A stretch of 64,000 nt of DNA from the NCBI GenBank assembly GCA_010909165.1, contig VJWM01000117.1, positions 372,001 through 436,000 of the forward strand, given 5' to 3'. The notes below the pieces were generated by a model. The model made no database searches and was not told the origin of the DNA. It saw only the letters and a program-made list of their open reading frames with translations. This document shows positions 58,878 to 64,000 of this stretch, piece after piece. This stretch comes from Anthoceros angustus (taxonomy: Eukaryota; Streptophyta; Anthocerotopsida; Anthocerotales; Anthocerotaceae). The translations under genes and the position numbers were made by a program. Position 1 is the first letter of the stretch. Each line of letters starts with the position of its first letter.

Positions 58878-61802
58878 TTACAACTCCTCTGAACCTTCTA
58901 TTTGGCTTAAATATTGCAAAACTTTATCGGCAATTGGCACGTTCATATCCACTCTCCTCCAGGCACAAACACAGATGGCAGGGAAGACATTTTGAGGTTG
59001 TACAAAGCTACTATCAACGGATGGGTTGTACCTGGTTTTTGCTAATTCAGGACCTTTGAACCCCTCGACGCTCTCCATGCGTTTCACTTTCGAGGCAACT
59101 TGGGTTTGGAGATTTTGAGGACCAAGTACGTTCTTGCTTGGTGCCTGATCTTGACCAGCCTCTACACCATCTACGAATACGCCCTTTGGAACTGCAGGAG
59201 CACCAGCAGGGCCCACAACAGGAGCTGCTTGCACAATGCTGGTTGTTTCTCCCTGGTGAGCATCAGCAATTCTACTGTCGTCTCTTGCAAGCTCAGCAGC
59301 GTCTAAATTTTGGATTTCAACCTGCACAGATCTCTCATGTAGGCTGGAACCACCGTCTCCATGCTGATTTGCTTGCACTGTCTCAGGTTCAATTGCCAAT
59401 TGACCATGAGTACTAAGCTCACCTCCCACCTCTATTGCTTCTCGAGACACATCCATCGGAACTGAAACCTCATTAGCAGGGCCTGGAGTAGGTGCTCCTT
59501 CCTCAATGCTAACTCCTCCTCCCTGAAGGGCATCCGCAGTTCCACAGTCGTCTCTTGCAAGTGGAGCAGCGTCTGTCATTTGAATGTCCACCTCCTCACA
59601 TCCCTCCTGTACCCTGGAACTAGAATCTCCTTGCTTCTTTGACTTGGAAGTCACGTTCTTGACTGTCCATTGACCTGTAGTAGTACCTGGCTTCACAGAA
59701 GCCTCAGTAATGCCTTCTGCAATATGCATCTTTAATGAGCCACCTCTTTCATCAGCAAGAAAAGCCGTTGACTGCTGTCCATTCTCGCCTGCACAATCAC
59801 CATTGCTACATCCCTGCCCAGAAACTTCCGTTAAGCCTTCTGCACTACTCATCCAATCTGGCTCCATCGCACTACTCATCCAATCTGGCTCCATCACACT
59901 CTCCACGTCGTTGCGTATAGCAGCTTCACAGCCTAAGAAATCCTCCGCTGTTTGGGTCCGATGAGGTAGAATACGGCCTATTCCTGGACCAAAACTATCC
60001 TTGTATAGACTAAAAGACCTCCAGATGTCATCTCGACTTTTGATGTCATTTAATTTCTGAACCACAAAGTCAAAGGCATCCATTCTTTTAATGCAATCTC
60101 TGCCTTCCTTACTGGTAGTTTTCAATTTTTTTGCATGGGAACCACCTGGTAACGGAGGCAAGTTGTAGTCATCATCTTCTTTCCAGTGCTCCACACTTTC
60201 GTCCCTTGCCTTCAGGTTTTGTAAGTTATTTTCTATTGCTCTTTTCAATCTTTGTCTGCCCCCCTCCTTCTTTTTGGAGTTCAGAGCTGACCTCACTCGC
60301 AAGCCATCTGCCAACGTTGAGCCATCTACTAGAGTTCGCTCAGTTCCACTACTGTTTTGAACCTGGACATCTTCCAGCTGTTTATGTCCATCATCTGAGA
60401 GTCCATTCACTGCTGGTCCATCAAAAGAGAACACTTCCTCCAGCCAAGACATGCTCTTTGCATAACGGTCAAATGCTTCGTCCTCCAAGGCAGCCTCAGT
60501 TTCATCATATTCTTTTAACTTGCGAAGCCTCCAAGCATTAAGCATATTGGCCTCCTGGAGGATCAGAGAAACAGGAGCTCAGTGGATCAGTGGACCCCAG
60601 TTGTGAAGTATGAGGATACACAGGCAGAGCAAAACACCAGACAGGACAGCTAGCTGAACTTGAGTGGCAATCACCTTCTGCATGGCTTGTGTAGCAGCCC
60701 GGTAACTCTTGAGTCGCATGTATTCCATCTGCTCCCTTGTCTGAGGGGTCACCTGTGTACCAGGGATAACCTTCGACCCGTTGGTCGGGACCTGTGCTCC
60801 AGGGGCGACAGGTCTGTAGAACTGAGAGCCATATGTCATCCCTGGGGTCGGAGTAGGGTATCTCATGGGAACACCAGCTCCGGCGGGCACATAAGTTGGA
60901 AGGGCCGGCTGTCTGAACTGAGGCGACACATGCCCTATCGTCCTGCAGGCAGGGTATTCAAACCTACGGATGAGCAGATGACTTGATACAAAAGTTCCAC
61001 GAAACAAGAACACAGGAGCCCAGGTAAGGATCGTGTGAATCTCAGACAAGAAATTAGGGCAAGAACATACATGCTCCCCGGCGATTGGTATCGCGGATCG
61101 AAGGACGTCCCCATCATAGTCGAACCATTCGAAGTTAGCTCAGGCCTCCCTTGCCTCACCACTGGAACAGCAATCGCGTTCCAGGTTATGCTATGCACAC
61201 TCAAGAGAAGAGTTGATGACACCTGAAGTCAGAGCAGAGATAGCGGGCGGCTCCTGGCAATTTACCATGGATGTAGCACGACTTGTTGGACTTCATACAG
61301 CAAGTCCTGCACTGACGAAAAGGGCACCTGCATCAAGATGGCTCGGTCAGGTGGCATCCGCCGCGCGATGGCCAATTGTGGCAAAAGAGCTTCCATCCCA
61401 CGAGCTACGAAGTGCAATTCCGGTCACTAGCTAGAAACGGAAGCGAACATCCAAGACATCAGCATCCGTAATTGTACAGGAAGGCAGGCGTGAATAAAGA
61501 AAGCGAATTAAGCTGAAAACTGACCGGGCTCGGGCAGTGTTGCCACAAGTAAGGCACTTTTGTTTCCTCTCGTTTTCCACGTAACTCTCACGAAGTGCGC
61601 CCGCGTCTCGGGCAGTTTGAAATGCCGACACCGACGGCGAGGACGAGGCAGCGGCGTCCATGGCGGCCGGGAACGCCACATCTGCGACCGCGGCGTTGGC
61701 GCTGGCTACGACGAGTGACTTCTGCGCAACAGCTGCTCCCGCCTGCACCGAGTGCAGCCCGGGCTGCATGGGAACCGGAGCGTAGGGCTTGGAGCTGTCC
61801 AT
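58878..61802 (-). CDS. SHI/STYLISH-type zinc-finger protein, 791 aa, five exons
   Basis: Exons, minus strand: 61,802-61,525, 61,327-61,266, 61,161-61,071, 60,942-60,675 and 60,554-58,878; introns of 197, 104, 128 and 120 bp all start GT, end AG and keep the frame, giving 792 codons with TAA. Residues 83-113 read CLTCGNTARARC, PFRQCRTCC, then C110 and H113: C-x2-C-x7-C-x4-C-x2-CC-x6-C-x2-H, the spacing of the SHI/STYLISH (LRP1) RING-like finger. A Pro/Tyr-rich stretch follows (about 145-205), then a helical region (about 205-275, with LNAWRLRKLKEYDE and EAFDRYAKSMSWLEEVFS), basic nuclear-signal-like words (KKKEGGRQRLKR about 327-338) and an acidic, low-complexity C-terminal half. Residues about 545-606 and 636-701 are a diverged internal duplication. 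The typical TWVPAA and IGGH blocks of SRS factors are not seen, so this is a related but distinct family. Likely nuclear; role unknown. Confidence 0.85.
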
Positions 61803-62452
61803 AGTCAGTCGGTCTGCTGTGACGGGAATTGCATCTGCACCTGCACCGCACCGGAGAGGAGGGAGCTGCGCGCAGCCTGATCCCTGCAGTCCGTCCGCTC
61901 AGCTGCCAAATTGTTGCATGAGCCGGCAGCAGGAGCAAGACGGCTTCACATCAAGAAAGCAGCGACGCAGCGTTCTGCGAGGATGCATCTCCTCCCTCTT
62001 TGATTGTTCGCAGCAGGAGGCGAACGAGCTTTCTCAGCAAACCGATCGATCCAAGCGTTTGAGGTCGCCTTCCTTTGCCCGAATTTTCGGGACACCACCT
62101 AACTCACCTTCGCTCCAACACCAGTTGTAAGCGCGCCGTCTACGCACATATACTCTCTACCGCTGTGACTTCGATCTTGACCGGCGGAGCCGGTGACTGC
62201 TCACTGGCGGTAGCCTGGCTGTCGTCACATCTCCTTCTCCTTCAAGTTCTTCGTTTCCTTCATTTTCTTTGGAAGTGGATCTGGATTGCCGTGCCAAGCT
62301 TTAAGCGAAGACCACACCACCGTGTCCTGCTTTGCCACTTACGCACAGTGGCCGCCAAGATTTCCCAAATTTGATGCAGCAGTTCTCGAATGCGCACTTT
62401 CCAGTTCAGCAGTCTGCCCAAGTAGCGGAAGAGATGAGACAGGCAGGATGAG
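61803..62452. promoter_or_regulatory. Shared 650-bp region between head-to-head genes
   Basis: Lies between the start codons of the minus-strand zinc-finger gene and the plus-strand PPR gene, so it must hold both 5' UTRs and promoters unless one has an unseen upstream exon. It is GC-rich near the left end and has no obvious TATA box next to either ATG; TATACTCT near 62,150 is the only TATA-like word noticed. Bidirectional promoter function is inference from layout. Confidence 0.5.
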
Positions 62453-64000
62453 ATGGCGATGCTGCTGGAGCTGCCCACGTTGTTGCTACCGCGGCAGCAG
62501 CTGTCCAGGGAGCAGCCTCGCCTCTCCGTGGCAAGCCCTGCTGCTCCTGTTGCTGGTGCAGGAGGGACCGTCACTTTGCAGGAGCTCTGGGCTAAGCCCG
62601 TTCAGAGGCGGGAGGAGAATGGCCTGGACAAGGGTTCAAGCTATCCCGACTTCAGGCACAGAGCGCCCGATGCCCAACACGGCAGGTGCCCTGCTTCTGC
62701 CTCTGCTGCTGCTGCCTGGGACGCAGCTTCGCTCAAAGCCTGGGTGACCAGGTGCTGTGACGAGGGGCAATTGAGTCAGGTTTTGGACCTTCTACAGCAG
62801 CAGCAGGAGCAGGAGCAGGAGCAGGAGCTTTCAGTATGTCATCTCTCGCAATCCCTTCTCTATCTTGTCTTGAAGAAATGCATGGCTCACAAGGATCTCA
62901 TGTCCGCCAGGCGCCTCCATGCCCTTGTTGTCAAGTGTGGGTATGAGTCAGATGCCTTCCTGGCCAACCACATCATGGCCATGTATGCTTCTCTCGGCAA
63001 ATTGGAGGATGCAGTGCACGCCTTCGGCAAGGTCTCCATCCCCGATGTCTACATGTGGTCTACCATTATCCTAGCTCATGCTCGACATGGACAGCCCAGG
63101 CGTGCTGTCTCCCTGTATGAAAAGATGCGCCACTCAAGCTTGAAGCCAGACAAGCACATCTTCGTTGCAGTCCTTAAGGCGTGTGCCTCAGCAGAGGACC
63201 TGGTCTCGGGGAAACAGGTGCACGCTGAAATTCAGGCCAGTGATGCCAAGGCCGATGTTTTTGTCGGCACCAGCTTGGTGGACATGTATGCCAAATGTGG
63301 CAGCTTGGAGGATGCTCGTCAGGTGTTCGACTGCTTGCCCACAAGGAACGTGGCTACATGGAATGCCATGATCGCAGGATACGGTCGGCAGGGGCTGGGC
63401 CTACAAGCCCTCGCTCTGTATGACCGGATGCACCAGGAAGGCTTGACTCCAGCCGACTATGTAACATTTGTGTGCCTCGTCCAGGCATGCGCCAGTGTTG
63501 GAGCGCTGCAGCAGGGCAAGCACCTGCACCGTCAGATACGGCAAAGAGGTCTCCAAGATGATGCAGTCATGGCCAACTGCCTGGTTACCATGTATGTGAG
63601 ATGCGGGAGCTTAGAGGATGCGAGAACAGTGTTTGACAGTTTGCCCGCCAAAGATGTGGTTACATGGACTGCCATGATCACAGGCTATACGGAGCAGGGG
63701 CTCGCCCGGCAAGCCCTGGCTTTGTATGCAAGTATGCAACAGGAGGGCACCACTCTGCCGGACCAGCTCACTTTCGTGTGCCTCCTTCAAGCATGTGCTA
63801 GTGCAGGAGCTCTGCACCAAGGGAAGCAGCTTCATGGCCGCATCCATCAAGCTGGCCTGGAAGCTAACGTGGTCATTGGCAGCTGCCTTGTGGACATGTA
63901 TTCCAAGTGTGGCAGCTTGGAGGACGCACGCAAAGTGTTTGACAGGTTGCCCTCCAGAAACCTGGTGACATGGACAGCGATGCTCAATGGCTATGCTGAA
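62453..64000 (+). CDS. PLS-type pentatricopeptide repeat protein, partial at window end
   Basis: From ATG 62,453 (MAMLLELPTLLLPRQQLSRE) the frame is open for 516 codons and continues past the window. Residues 1-40 are rich in Leu, Arg, Ser, Ala and poor in acids, as in an organelle-targeting peptide. An Ala-rich linker and a (Q/E) stretch (about 115-125) follow. From about residue 140 the PPR motifs begin: LKKCMAHKDLMSARRLHALV, SDAFLANHIMAMYASLGKLE, VYMWSTIILAHARHGQPRRA, KPDKHIFVAVLKACAS, VDMYAKCGSLEDARQVFD, NVATWNAMIAGYGRQG, and two more sets ending NLVTWTAMLNGYAE. Such proteins bind organelle RNA base by base; many of this class edit C to U through a C-terminal E/DYW domain, which would lie beyond the window. 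An in-frame ATG farther down is possible as start, but this one gives the targeting-like end. Confidence 0.95.
   Translation, partial: MAMLLELPTLLLPRQQLSREQPRLSVASPAAPVAGAGGTVTLQELWAKPVQRREENGLDKGSSYPDFRHRAPDAQHGRCPASASAAAAWDAASLKAWVTRCCDEGQLSQVLDLLQQQQEQEQEQELSVCHLSQSLLYLVLKKCMAHKDLMSARRLHALVVKCGYESDAFLANHIMAMYASLGKLEDAVHAFGKVSIPDVYMWSTIILAHARHGQPRRAVSLYEKMRHSSLKPDKHIFVAVLKACASAEDLVSGKQVHAEIQASDAKADVFVGTSLVDMYAKCGSLEDARQVFDCLPTRNVATWNAMIAGYGRQGLGLQALALYDRMHQEGLTPADYVTFVCLVQACASVGALQQGKHLHRQIRQRGLQDDAVMANCLVTMYVRCGSLEDARTVFDSLPAKDVVTWTAMITGYTEQGLARQALALYASMQQEGTTLPDQLTFVCLLQACASAGALHQGKQLHGRIHQAGLEANVVIGSCLVDMYSKCGSLEDARKVFDRLPSRNLVTWTAMLNGYAE
62795..62827 (+). repeat. (CAG/GAGCAG)n coding microsatellite
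   Basis: Four CAG then alternating GAG and CAG codons inside the PPR gene, giving QQQQEQEQEQE. Likely length-polymorphic. Confidence 0.9.

Noticed and set aside
60131-60541. 136-codon plus-strand frame
   Set aside because: It is antisense to the last exon of the zinc-finger gene, whose splicing and zinc motif are well supported.
62286-62747. 153-codon plus-strand frame upstream of and overlapping the PPR start
   Set aside because: It is out of frame with the PPR gene, whose own frame stays open from 62,453 to the window end with clear motifs.

Overview
The window is nuclear DNA from a land plant. Evidence: genes with GT-AG introns, a PLS-type pentatricopeptide (PPR) gene, a plant CACTA transposase, a COP1 fragment, a PLATZ-type zinc-finger gene and a SHI/STYLISH-type zinc-finger gene. 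The large, intron-poor PPR gene and the repeat-rich background would fit a fern or other seed-free vascular plant, but that is inference and not proven here.

Region 1 (1-21.3 kb) is repeat-rich and decayed. It holds simple and tandem repeats, a minus-strand fragment of the COP1 WD40 domain (about 5.15-5.46 kb), a SET-domain-like remnant (8.2-8.9 kb), a long degenerate CACTA/TNP2 transposase (about 9.3-13.4 kb, with a partly repeated C-terminal part), scraps of PPR genes (14.6 kb and 19.1-20.1 kb), an unrecognised small gene-like stretch (16.8-17.5 kb) and a TTTACAAC-rich repeat field (20.15-21.25 kb).

Region 2 (21.3-58.7 kb) is the most striking part: a 37-kb head-to-tail array of a unit whose basic length is about 5.25 kb. 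Each full unit carries, on the minus strand, a three-exon gene for a PLATZ-type zinc-binding protein. Its last exon is a 42-bp minisatellite encoding the 14-residue repeat VNEDDLEACGPNxP. On the plus strand each unit has two or three gene-like blocks that I do not recognise. Longer units (7.6, 6.1 and 7.2 kb) and the 1.2-kb unit are explained by nine secondary tandem duplications of about 0.29-1.64 kb, each joined at a short shared word. Between copies most of the sequence is almost identical, but small patches rich in CNG and CG sites differ by indels. These patches break the reading frame of every PLATZ copy as written, so whether the genes are dead or the consensus is faulty is an open question.

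Region 3 (58.7-64 kb) is ordinary, well-preserved gene space. A five-exon minus-strand gene (58,878-61,802) can be spliced in phase to a 791-residue protein with a zinc finger of the exact spacing used by SHI/STYLISH (SRS) proteins. Head to head with it, across 650 bp, is a plus-strand PPR gene that starts at 62,453 and runs off the window end with an open frame. The PPR remnant at 19.1-20.1 kb is a decayed relative of this PPR family.
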